NCBI GenBank assembly: GCA_949316495.1
Contig: OX439003.1
Location: forward strand, 27,007,656 to 27,071,655
DNA: 64,000 nucleotides
Source of the DNA: Amphiduros pacificus
Lineage: Eukaryota; Annelida; Polychaeta; Phyllodocida; Hesionidae
Direction of reading: 5' to 3'
Positions 20,721 through 32,789 of this stretch are shown here, in pieces (the stretch's first letter is position 1; each line of letters begins with the position of its first letter). A model generated the notes under the pieces. It was not told where the DNA came from. It searched no databases and saw only the letters and a program-made list of their open reading frames with translations. Position numbers and translations under genes: made by a program.

Positions 20721-21789
20721 CAAACCATGTTGATTCATATAGCAACAAAGAATTTGGACTTCATAATCACACTATTTCAGTTCATTTGCATCCTCAAATT
20801 CAGCAAAGTTTGCATAATTAGTTATATCAAGTATTTTTTCTACATATGTGGGATATATAATCACTCAGTATTGCAAAGATCTATAATTATTGTAAATTAT
20901 TCATTAAATTTTTAGTAACCCACAATAGTGTAAATCGCAATTGATTTTTTTCATGAGAATATATATTCAACAAGGGACAATATGTATATAAATATATATT
21001 ACCTGAAACATAATGAAAAAATAATCCATGGGTGCATTTACTAAGATTAATTTGGTTTGTTTTGAGCAAAATTGGAAGAATAGTGTTTAATGATATCTAG
21101 GCTAAGATATTAATTTTCTTTAAATCACCTGAGATTTACCCTCACAAACAAATTATGTTTGAAATTGTTTGCACTAAATTCAAGTTATCAGCTTAGCATT
21201 CAGATATTTTAGTCTAGAATATTTTGTGTTTATTTTGATTAATGGTCAGTGTGATCAAACATGCAGTCTTTATGTGGTATGGATTTGTTATGGTCAATGG
21301 TGGTTAAGGTAAACAGGCCAAATCAGTGACATCATAACCGGTTCAGATTATCAACATGACTTGCTAAGCACATTTTGATCATAAAAAGTTTATATGATTT
21401 GAGTGCTGGATCAATTGTATGATTAAATTCAACACTTTCTAATATTAAATCAGATTGTGGCTGCTGAGCCATAAGTCGTCAAATAAACGAGGTGGCTGTC
21501 GGATCATATTAAAAGTGATATGAGAGCCAGTTGTGACCCTGACTGATAGAGAGGTGTGGATAACATGAGTGTTGAGAATGTTGGTTTCACACCTGACTTC
21601 CCGAGGGCCCATGTCAGGTACTGGAGCCTCCAGACCTGTTAGCACTGTGGCCATAAACTACAGAATTCTGCTTTTGGGCCCGTTGAGTGGTAAAGTTTAT
21701 CACCGTTGGCACAGGACTGTATTAGCAATTCATAAATGCACTCTACTAATTTGAAGTTACATGTTGATTCAAATGATGGTGAGACAGAA
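20721..21789. other. Non-coding, nothing recognised
   Basis: AT-rich sequence with a few short open stretches and no splice-bounded coding signal or repeat. Confidence 0.3.
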
Positions 21790-22100
21790 TTTGCAATATT
21801 ATACAGACTTTGTGATATTATACAGACTGTAATATTATGGAGGATTTGTGATATTATATGATCTTTGTGATGTTTTAAGTCTTTGTGAAATTATACAGGC
21901 TTTGTGATATTATACAGACTTTGTGATATTATACAGACTTTGTGATATTATACAGGCTTTGTGATATTATACAGACTTTTTGATATTATACAGACTTTGT
22001 GATATTATACAGACTTTGCAATATTTTGATATTTTGGCTCTTTGATATTATACAATCTCTGTGATGTTATACAATCTTTGTGATGTTATAAAAGTTTGCA
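21790..22100 (+). repeat. 19-bp minisatellite
   Basis: The unit tttgtgatattatacagac is repeated about 14-16 times with substitutions (caatct, gatgtt) toward the ends. Confidence 0.9.
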
Positions 22101-22923
22101 ATAATATACATGTACAGGCTTTATCAGCAGATTGTCTTGGTTGCAGTATTTTCAGCTACCATGGAAAGTAAAATTGCCAAATAAGTACAGAATATAAGCT
22201 TTGTATAATGGCATTAAAAATGTTGGTACAAATCATGTAATGTAAGTTTGCTAGATTGTCAATTTGACATGTTTGAAAGCTCACAATTTGATGATGTTTA
22301 ATCATGTTATGAAATCATTCCTAAATATTAAATACTTTGTTCACCTCCACCTATCATAATTAGGGATTTCTTAAATATTAAGATAGCATCTTATTTATCA
22401 ACTAGCATTATACTTGTTCTGTAGATTTATGATTTATTCACCTCAAGAGGTGAAGTCCATGCACAAAAATATCTCCTTATAACTCTATGGGGACAGAAGT
22501 ATATACATGATAGGTAAACCCTGAGGAAAAGTATATCATGCCCTGAAAATTCTGTATTAGATCATGCCTAATTGGAAGTGAGTGCTGTGACCCCTGAAAT
22601 TGGTCCAAGGGGAGTACATAGTGACCTATATCTTAGATTTAATACAACCAATCAATATCCAGCAAGTTATGTGGGTTAGAAGGAAAGAATGTGTCCAGAA
22701 GTTGATCACATGCCAATGTACATTGTTCAGCAGTGGCCAATTGTCTTCTCTGAGTAAAATTAGGTGGGGATTATCTTGCTTATCAAGGATAATTTAATGT
22801 ATAAAGTGAGATATGAATTGGCATACACAGGATGTCCAATTTGGTATATCACATAAGGTATTTGGGGGCCAAACATCTTTTCTGTTCCAGATAAATATGT
22901 CTTCATGGTGAGGGTATGCATGA
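22101..22923. other. Non-coding, nothing recognised
   Basis: No supportable feature is seen between the 19-bp minisatellite and the hAT-type MITE. Confidence 0.3.
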
Positions 22924-23545
22924 CCATCAAATAGGGCATCACATCGTTGGAGTTCATCGATACGATACGATATGTATCGATGATTTATCAATATTCGATA
23001 CATATCGATACATATAGAAGATTGACTTTATCGGCAGGAAAAGTAAATGAGCTTCGCTCATACTGTCCGGGTACAAGCTCCCCAAACGGCGATATATTTA
23101 ATATCTTCGGCTTATAATACACACAGAAATATTCTACGATGTGTCAACAGTAGTCCGCCTGCAACTAATAAGTGTATATCACGCACAATCGGAGAAAATG
23201 TTAATTTAACAATGCTTAAATATGCATACGCAACACTAGGTCGCCATTTCGAAAAGTGAAAGTGATGGGGAGAAGTTCTTATTTTTGGCGCGAAAACGAT
23301 TGGAGTGGTGCTACAGCATATTTATTCCCATTGAAATATTAATATATTGCGCAATGATGGATCCCTAATCATCATATTTACATTTGAAAGATTAAAAAAA
23401 TCTGTGTTATCATGATGATATGAGGGCCCAATTCGATACAACTAATATATCGAAGCACCAGTATGACAATACCAGTTATCGTATCGATGTCTGTATACCG
23501 GTATCTCGATAATATCGCATACCGGTGTGATGCCCTACCATCAAA
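22924..23545. mobile_element. hAT-type MITE with perfect 8-bp target duplication
   Basis: The element body is 22932-23537 (606 bp). Its ends are TAGGGCATCACA and TGTGATGCCCTA. The bases CCATCAAA stand directly on both sides (22924-22931 and 23538-23545). An 8-bp duplication with TAGGG/CAGGG-type ends is the signature of the hAT superfamily. The subterminal regions are full of tatcgata-type short palindromes. No transposase is present, so it is non-autonomous. The intact duplication and retained CpGs suggest a fairly recent insertion. Confidence 0.88.
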
Positions 23546-24930
23546 TGACCATATTGTGACAGGCATGAGTGACCAGTAACAGAATCAGGGGTAAAAGCAT
23601 CATTTATGAGCTCATTTTGAAAATTGACTTTGAAATATCTCGCCATAAATACAATATGTTGTCAGGGTGAAAATAAAGGACAGTCCAAAAGCTACTCAGT
23701 TAAGTGAATATTAAAGATTCTATTTTAAAGTAAATGTACATGTTGAATAAGTTTACAAAGTGTGGCACTGTACTGTTTTTTAAACATGTCACATTGTGAA
23801 AGTGAAATTGTTCTTTAGATTTAATATACATTTTTGTTTGCATTGGTATAGCATGAATTGCTGCCAATTATTATTGCCTCTGGGGGAAATATTCATTCTT
23901 GCTTCATAAACAATGAGAAAAGTGTATTTTTCCAAAAAAAATCTGATGAGCATTGATAAATTGCTGCATTAAAAAGCACGGATAATTAAACAGTTTCTTT
24001 AGAAATTAGCATATTTGTGAGGAAATGATTAGCATCATAATTGATCACAATTTCCACATCCACCAATCAATATTTTACACTGGCACAATGATTGTCTCAA
24101 ATTTAACTACACAGGTATTTGCTACAAGTTTCCATGCATCAGTCATTAGTTAAGCACTTGACAAAAAACCCAATCATTGTGAAGGATAAGTATGAATTGA
24201 GAAAATTGCGTGGAGAATTTTAATATGAGAGGGAAACAGGATTTGCCTATGACACTGATACTGCCTTGGAACAGTTGATACTCAGACTTGATTAAGCACT
24301 AAAATTAGATATTCTGTAATGTAAATCTTAATAGGAAACATTTTTGAATACATGCAAATTGTGGACCATAGAAAGAAGCATAATTAGATTGCTGTAGAGT
24401 TTTCATTTCCTCAGCCAGTCGTAATCCCAATACAAATGGACCCTGGCTGCTTATGAATGTGAAATTAAAACAGATATTTAAATGGACATGTTCTACATTT
24501 GGTATTACTGGCAGAGGATAGTGTGATCCTAAGATAATATTCCTCTCCTGACCAGTTAGTGCTGAACATCCATATGGTCATTCTTCTGTAACCGTGATCA
24601 AATACGCTCCCGCCATCCCCTGAGCATGTGAGCAGTGGATTGAGATATCTAACACTCCAGACAAGCGTCGGCTAAGTGTGACCAAATGGAGTGACACAAC
24701 GCCACCTTATTTGGTCATCCTTTTGTGTGATCTTATAGACGTTTGTGTTGAATGTGTGATTCTTGTAACAAGTGTTTGGAATAAGAGATTTGATTGGCTG
24801 CTGCTAATCACTGAGCTGTTATCAGTGTGAACCAGATACCAAGTGCTCCACCACATCATGCCGCCAACACAGTTCTGCTGCACTCTATATTATATGACCA
24901 TCCTATTTGTTAAAATCATGCAAAACTAAT
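23546..24930. other. Non-coding, nothing recognised
   Basis: AT-rich, CpG-poor sequence with no coding signal or repeat that I could support. Confidence 0.3.
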
Positions 24931-24932
24931 GT

Positions 24933-25090
24933 AAAACTTAACTCACAATAAAACCATTAGCTCATGGTAAAACCATGGAAATAATGTAAAACTTAGCTCA
25001 CAATAAAACCATTAGCTCATGTTAAAGCCATGGAAATAATGTAAAAGGTAGCTTGTAATAAATCCATTAGCTCATGGCAGGAATAATGGA
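24933..25090 (+). repeat. Short 55-bp tandem repeat, about 3 copies
   Basis: The phrase cacaataaaaccattagctc followed by an atggtaaaaccatggaaataa-like piece recurs three times at about 55-bp spacing, the last copy diverged. Confidence 0.75.
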
Positions 25091-28000
25091 AGACTTCATG
25101 AACCTCATGATGTGAATGTGTGAAAGATATCTCAGGATAAAATTATGCATTTAAACCTTGTTTTTCATGTAATTATGCTTGGCGCTATTTTGAAGTGGCA
25201 ATATTTTATGTGTACCCAAAATTACATTTCCATCTTAAAGAAATAAACTTTGAGTCTAAAACCTATTTTTCACATTTTCAATCTCAGCTATATAAATGAT
25301 GGGTCTTGGCTATCTGTTTACAAAAGTAATGACCCAGGAAGGAAAGAATCAACAAAAGAGCAACTTCATCAATCAACCAATAGCTGCTAAATATATGAAC
25401 AAGATTTATCAGAAGAACAACTAAATCTATCAATTAAACAGCTGACTTTGACAGTTACACTGTGTAAAATCTTGTTTAATAAAGATTTGATATTGTGAAA
25501 GAATCTGTAAACTGTATTGTAAAGATCCTAAAAAATTAATGTTGATTTTAAAGAATTAAAATTTTTTTTTTCAAACAGTCATTAGTACAGTTGACAAATT
25601 GTTTTGCCACAAAAATAGCCACTTAAGTAGAATGTAATCCTGTTACCCTATTCAACGCGCTTTGCTTGATGGCAGAAATGAAGATATTGCATTTAGTGCA
25701 CATGGCATATCCAGCCAATATAGCTAACACACTTAAATCCTGGGTAATCATGCCCTGCCAGTCACCATGATAATAGCACTTTAGTTTTCCCTCGGAAATG
25801 CACGTCAGCATGATGGTCAGGGTGTCCCTGTTGGCCCTAGGCTAGCAGATATTGGCTCTAGGTAGGTCTCGATACTTGCCTATCATTCATCATCAGTGGA
25901 TGTCGGGGGACCACAGGAATTCTCACTAAGGATACATCCCATAATAGTCTCACTTTTTCCCATCATGCATTGCAATATGTGATATATAGCAATATTGAGA
26001 CATGCTGTGGGAGATTCATTTGATGCCTCTCACAAACTCAAACTGCTTGATGCGTGGCAAGAAATGTAATGTGCCAAAAGCAATTTCAGCAGAACAATTC
26101 ATATCATAGTCAGGTGAAATACAATTCCAGATCGCTGAAAGTATGAGTGAAACAAAATATTATTTTTTCCCTATTGGAAATTGGCCATTTTGGCCCAGGC
26201 AATTTTGCCTAATAATAAAGAAGCCCATCTGATTGCCTCTCCCAAGGTTACGTGCGGCTACAGTAATATCGCTTCTGCCCTAATGTAATTTAGGGCCAAT
26301 TTCTACGCAGAAAAAACCTAAATCTCTGCTTTTATGGGAGATGAATTGTGCAGATGTTGACCATGTAATAGAGTGCAATGCCCTCATGCAGTGTAGAAAT
26401 CAAGATTGCTCAAGTGACAAGTGACAAGAACCCAGAAATTTGCTACTTCACCTCGTGTATAAGATTTTGTCCTCTCTTTCTGTAAAATCTGTCACATCGA
26501 GAGAAATTCCATTAGTAATTGGTGACTGGCGTATCTCTTTCATTCTACAAGTGGTTTTGGAGTGGACACTGGTCAGTTTCAAGTCCTGTTGACCTTGACC
26601 AATCAAATGGCTGACCATTGGATCAGTTTCTAAGCCATATGGGGGTTAGAGGGTGGTTTACACATTTACAAGGAAGGTTTCAACTCCCACTGACCTTGAC
26701 CTTTCAAGAACATATCTGCTGTGGGGGCACATATTGCCAAGCATACAATTTGCCACCAGGGGTCACCTCTTGTCCCATATATTTGTCATTTTTAGGATAT
26801 ATTATGATGTTTAGCCACATCAGTTTTCACCTGTGTATTTCCTTGTCAAAGAGAACTGTACAAATATATATTTGTTTGATACCTGAAACTTTAATAGGCA
26901 TTATCATGTCTTCCCTAGCAACATTAACACACCAGTTACCTGTGTAAGTGACAAAAATCATGCCACTTTTATGAAATCATGAAAATGCTCCATGCTGGTC
27001 CAGAAAAAGAACTAATAATTTCTCTCACTCTAGTTTTTTGATTCCAGTTTCTTGAAAATATCTTCACCCCCAAAAATGTTTCTGGAAAAAAGCAATCGAT
27101 AAAGATTTTAATCTAAAAAGGATTATTTCTGATCTTGATTTGTAACATCTAAAAGCAAGGTTAAAATTACAGATGTGCAGAGATCCTGTCTTTTAGAAGT
27201 GTGACAAATGTAAAAATTGATAGAAATTGCAGCATATCATAGAGATGATAGAGTTGCCCGCAATATAAAATCTTATCAAATTAGATTAGTAGATGCCATA
27301 TTGAAACATGCTGAGCATATTTTCATTATAAATGTCATAAGCTTCTACCCAGCAAACACTTGTATCTTTAGTCCCATTTAGATTACTTGTAAATAATATT
27401 TTAAGATTGTACATATATTTTCAAGGCCAATGTTTTAAAGAATAATCTTTTTAAGTGAATTTTGGTAACAGATTGGTTCTTATCTAAACTTGTTTTATTT
27501 ACAAGCAAAAGTGTCAAAAGTGCATGTGAACTTTGACTATTACAACTCTTATGAGACTTTTCTCATGCTGATCGAAGGAGGCCTTCCTGCGAGGCCTTCC
27601 TACGGGGCCTTCCTGCGGGGCCTTCCTGTTCAGTACCTGATTTCAGTGCAAACAATTCTAATCATATCTTATGTATGACAAACTTACATCACAACAAAAT
27701 TGGATTCTGTGTTGAAAATGAGATTGATTGAAGTGGAGTAAATCTTTTGAATTGAAAAAAAGTGGTTGAACTGCCCCCCCATGTGAGCCCCCTGGACCTG
27801 GCTTGCCGTGGCAGCTCTCAGTCGAGCACTGGAGATAGTTCCAGGGCCTGAACATGTCAAACCTCTCAGTGAAATTTATGGAGTCACATTTCACCTCCAC
27901 AGCCAACTTTGGTCCTGCCTTGCATGTTGGTGCTAATCAAATGGCATAGAAAATGAATGCTGAAAGAAATGAGACATTTATAAAACTGGCAACCTTTTCA

Positions 28001-31000
28001 TCAAGATTATGGGTTGCCAGATAGCCTTAAGAATTGGAAGGATGGCACACAACTCAATCATTCATGTATATGTTATGGCCCAGCCTTCATTCAATAAAAA
28101 AACATGATAGAGAGTAAAATCCAAAAGCCAGGATCCATTTTATATCAGCAACAAGAGATATATGGTAGAGATATAGCAAAACACTTATCAAATCTATTTT
28201 ACATTTAGTTGAAAAAACACCACAAGCTAAATATATTTTGGGACATTGCTATAGTGTTATATATTTTATCCCAAATTACTGGCAATGTGATATGTGATCT
28301 GAATGGGTCTGAATAAATTATGTAAATAGCAATTGCACTCATCAGATTTGTGTGATGCCAAAAGTTTTAAAAAACAAAACTGTATATTTGCCAGTGTTGC
28401 ATACTACAATCAGATATTGAGGCTGAGTTTCAGGTACACATCAAATTATAAACATACTTTCATCCTTAAGGAGAGATAAGGCAAAAAGATACTGGAGAAG
28501 AAAGCCAAAAATTACTGTCAGATTAAACAAGAAAGACTTTTTCATAAAATATAAAAATAACATGCTTTAAAGATCTACTGATCAATGGAAATGCAGATAA
28601 ATATTGGCACTTAATCACTAAATATTTACAAATGCGATTTATTTTAAGCATCTTTACAGTCATTACAACTGGTTTTATCTTGAAACAGCTTGTATTGATG
28701 AATTTAAAGGTGAAGATTGCACAAAACAAAAAGGATATTTATGAATTTCATATCTATGCCACACCAGTCTTCTTGTATTGGAATTTATGAAAAAGATAGA
28801 TGCCATTTGTCCATAAATTGTATATCATTCTTTTTTGTGTCTATGTGCCATATGATTATAAATAGGTAAAATCAGGTATCATTGGACAGGACCTGGAATG
28901 TCCGCCTACATCCGTCTTTATTTCCTCAATGATATTTGAGATGACTTTTCACCATGATAATTGTCAAGTGCCTTTTCCTGTGACATTTGAGATATGCTGT
29001 TATTATCAAGTTTCTGTTTGTTCAAGTAAGTCACACTTTATTTGGAGTCACCCATGTCTGCCTAAGTCTCCATGTTTTTGTTATAGAAAATGTGATATGC
29101 CTATATTAAACTCATCAAATTGCACAGTTTCTGAATAAGTGATGAAAAGCCGCAAACTTAAATAGGATTATTTAGCTATCTCCTAAAATAGCATTTGAAC
29201 TAAAACAAACCATAAAGTCATGGTCTGGATGAAACAAAACATACAAAGAAATAGAGGAAAATATTGTGGAAAGATGGACAAGCATAAACATGACCATTTT
29301 TCATTAATAAGAGTCAAAGTTTCAAGAAATAAGGGTAGCATGTGAACGTTTTGTCTCGAGTTCACAGGAAATGCCATATATTTACTCTGAATAGTAGAAA
29401 TCCCAAATATATTTGAGGAACCTTGATATTGTGCTATGTTTTGGAGAGCAAATGGTTTGTGTGATCCCCTCCCAGTTGATGAATAATACCATGATGGAGC
29501 TGTGGATGCTGGCTTCACACACACCCCCACTGCTCATCATGCTAGAAGGGGACGGCACGATGGAAGACAGGGATAGCAATGTGTGTGCTTCCTACCAGAA
29601 GAAGCTGGAGATGACACTCACTCTCAGACACACTAGCATTTCATGTTCACAAGGTGTAAAGCTTGCAAGCTTGATCCCTGCCAAGATTAGCTCACATTTG
29701 CACACCAGCATTAGGCAGAGAGGATGCACTAACCATTGTAACCAAGTTACCTGTCCAACCAAATTGCACTCTCAAGCCTGTTTAAAAGCCTCTCACTTTT
29801 AATTTGACATCTAGGAAAGAAGCCAATCTCAATGCTTTTTAAGAAGCATAGAGGTTAGGCATTGTCAGGAGATTTCTATTGTTATATTGATTTCCATGGT
29901 GATAGTTGTTACTATGGCAACAACAATCCCCATTGTTGGCCAGCAGTTGCTATGATGATTGCCTTGACTTGGCAGGAAATGATCCCAGAATGCAATATGT
30001 GTGGATATATAGCATTCATGAGACCATACCCAGCCGTCAAACGCTGTGCCCATGTTTCCTTGCAATAAATATAGATTTATTCATATGGTGAGCAATTTTT
30101 GGATGAATATGTGACCCTTGTAGGATTTGAGTTTTCAATTGCACTTTGGTGATTTATGCATGTGGCAGCTCCTATGAGGATGTGGGTGGGATGTGATTGA
30201 TTGAGAGATGACAAAGCCATGAGATGATAAATGCTTAGGTCATACATCGGTCATTAGGCACTCTTGGGCTCCTGGGCTGGTTATAGTAGGGTTAGAGCAG
30301 CAGGGTAATAGGGTAGGGTACACAGTATGACCAAGGCAGGACAGGTTGGGGTTAGCTATTGAAGGGGAGAATGAAATGCATAGCTTAGGGCGTGGAGGGT
30401 GGTATGGTGCCAGGCAGAGATACATCAATCACATGCGAATCTTCTTATTCCACAAATCCTGCCTAATGCGGTAAGACATGACACTTCTCACCCATCTAGC
30501 AGACAGCAGGCTGGGGTTGTCACAGAAGTCTGGGTAGCCCAGTGTGTCCGTCAGTCAGCATGTGGTGTGCAGTGGCAGAGTCTACCCATAGAGGAGCGTG
30601 TGCCTGGCAGGCCATCAGCAAGCAGAGCATTATGGCTGATTGCTGCACTCGGGTCACTTAACTTACACCTATCACCACAAGACACACACAAAAAGCACAT
30701 CTTCTGCAAGTCCTCCAAAGGTCATCAACTCCACAGAGATTGTTGGCTTTTTGCAGCTGCCCATAAAAACTGCTGATGATTGTCTGGGTGTTGATGGTGA
30801 AGTCGTCAGATGTGACATTGGGCTTGTCAAGCCTGCAGTTTCAGACCAGACCCCACTTCTTACACGACCAAACCTATTCCTAGCCATCTAAACTTTACCT
30901 GCGATAAAAGGAGTGCGGTACAGCAGCTGACTATCGCAGACTTGGGCGGGATTATCAAGCAATGTAGTGGTCTCCTGCAGCTGCTCAGTTTGGCTGTCGG

Positions 31001-31214
31001 AACCGCACGTGGCTTAGGCCTACCCAAGCGACTTCCCAGCCCACTCCCACATCAATAAGAAACACTACAAGATTTGTGGCCCACACTCCTTACAGCTGTA
31101 ACTCATTGCCAAACATGGGGTGAGTCACCACCACTGCTTGCCAAGCTCTCTCTCTCCTTAAGGACATAGACATACAGGATTATCTCATATCAGGATTAGT
31201 GGGGATTAGCACAG
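25091..31214. other. Long non-coding stretch
   Basis: I see no exon with good splice sites and recognisable protein. A 15-bp minisatellite lies at 27575-27630. Patches at 29.4-29.7 and 30.5-31.0 kb are more GC-rich and hold open frames, but these have no family resemblance and no clean exon structure. Confidence 0.3.
27575..27630 (+). repeat. 15-bp GC-rich minisatellite, about 4 copies
   Basis: The unit ggccttcctgcgggg is repeated with small changes (gcgagg, tacggg). It is unusually CpG-rich for this neighbourhood. Confidence 0.85.
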
Positions 31215-31295
31215 GTGGATTACTGGATGATCCGCAGACCTATCTATGTGAATGGGGTGGGGAAGCGACCCAGCCGCAGGAATGACAAAATTGTG
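31215..31295 (+). CDS. Candidate internal exon, 27 codons
   Basis: The segment is bounded by an acceptor agcacag and a consensus donor GTG|gtaagt. It reads VDYWMIRRPIYVNG in its first half and ends RPSRRNDKIV, phase 0 at both ends, with a TAG just upstream in the same frame. The composition looks coding (RRP, KRPSRRND basic patches). The acceptor has a poor pyrimidine tract. I do not recognise the protein. Phase fits both the 18035 start exon and the 47033 or 59420 candidates. Confidence 0.33.
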
Positions 31296-32789
31296 GTAAG
31301 TCCTTACGAGCACAAACATTTTTAAACATGAACCAACTGAGATATTTGTAACAATATATGACTTTGAAAACGCTGTTCTTGTCATTTCTAGATTTATAAA
31401 ATAAGGCATTTGCCTAATTGAGATACATAAGGTCTTTATGCATTGGCTTGGATTGTCTTTTGTTATAAACTGTTTTACATATTCTAAAGTGTACATAATA
31501 AGAATAGTTACAGAATTGATGATAGAAGTTGCTCATATTTTTTTCTCAGTTATTCTGTGATACTTGTCCCTGTTGAATTGGCATGTTTTATAAAGGTTCT
31601 TGGAAATAGTTGCCTGTGTTACCTCCATATCTGACACAAGCTTGGATGGTTTCATGAAGGAGAATGTTTATATCAAAGATGAACATCGCTTTTGTGTAAA
31701 CACTATTGGATGTCATTTTTTTTTGGAATAGGAATCTTTTTCTGCAGACTTTGGTAGTCACTTGAGTTGTGTGTTTGCTGAAGTGGACAATGTGGTTTTT
31801 ATGTTATTTTTATAATTTTCCAGTGCCTGCTTAGTATTACTTGCTCTATTTGAGATTATCAGACAGTTTTGCTTTTACTGTAAATCAGTTTGTAACTGAA
31901 CGTTATAAATGAGGCTCTTGTACAAATCAAATAACTGCCTTTCCAAGACTGCCATACATGCAATGCAAAAATGTCTCAGTCAAATACCTATAGTTATAAC
32001 GTCCCACATACACATTTCATACATTATTACCAAGTACAGCGCTGGCCAAAGTAATGATGAAAGACATTCCAGTTGACTAATGTTTGTTAAATCAATCACT
32101 TAAATGATTTTAAAATAGATGTTTTACATCATTGTTTTGTGTCATGCGTTTGATGCAAAACTTTAAAATATGATAACGTTTATTTAATATAGCCCTGATA
32201 CTTTAAAAACAAGTAGGAGAGTATTGTTTGTTGATGACAATTCATTAAGGGAGCACTATATCTGCTAAAAGTAGGTCTTGTCATGAAATAACTGAAAACT
32301 GCTATAAGTGATGTAAACCTCAAATAAATGAAGTGAAACAGAACCATTGATATTTCAATTTACTACCAACTCCATCATAAACCCAGCATGCTCGGGTACC
32401 AAAATATTGTGCTATATAACACAAGATTTATTACAGTAGAGAAATAGTGAAGATTAGATAGCACCGCAGGATTAGATTGGCTCCACTTGTCAATATTTCA
32501 ATGATTTTATCATCGGATGTTAGAATATGTAAATTTGTACCAACATAAAGCATGACCAATATAGGTCGGATATGGACTGGTTGTGGGGAGAAGATTTAGG
32601 AAAGGCTGTGATCAATATGAATGGTGCGTTTATTGAGGCATGGGGCCAGGATATGTGTATTGATTACCAGCCTTGATTGTTCTTTGTATTGTGCTTTACA
32701 TTTGAACAAAGACTGATGTTGGCTGCCAACCACACTACACTTATCAGGAGACTCAAGTTATCACAAGAAGGACATCCAGTCTTCACAGT
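31296..32789. other. Non-coding, nothing recognised
   Basis: AT-rich sequence leading to the large minisatellite. No supportable feature was found. Confidence 0.3.

Noticed and set aside
29413-29802. 129-codon plus-strand open frame
   Set aside because: Composition and residues look random, with no domain, no splice logic and no recognised family.
30757-30891. Acceptor-like ctttttgcag followed by LPIKTADDCLGVDGEV
   Set aside because: It is plausible by eye but has no donor before the stop and no phase partner; not supportable.
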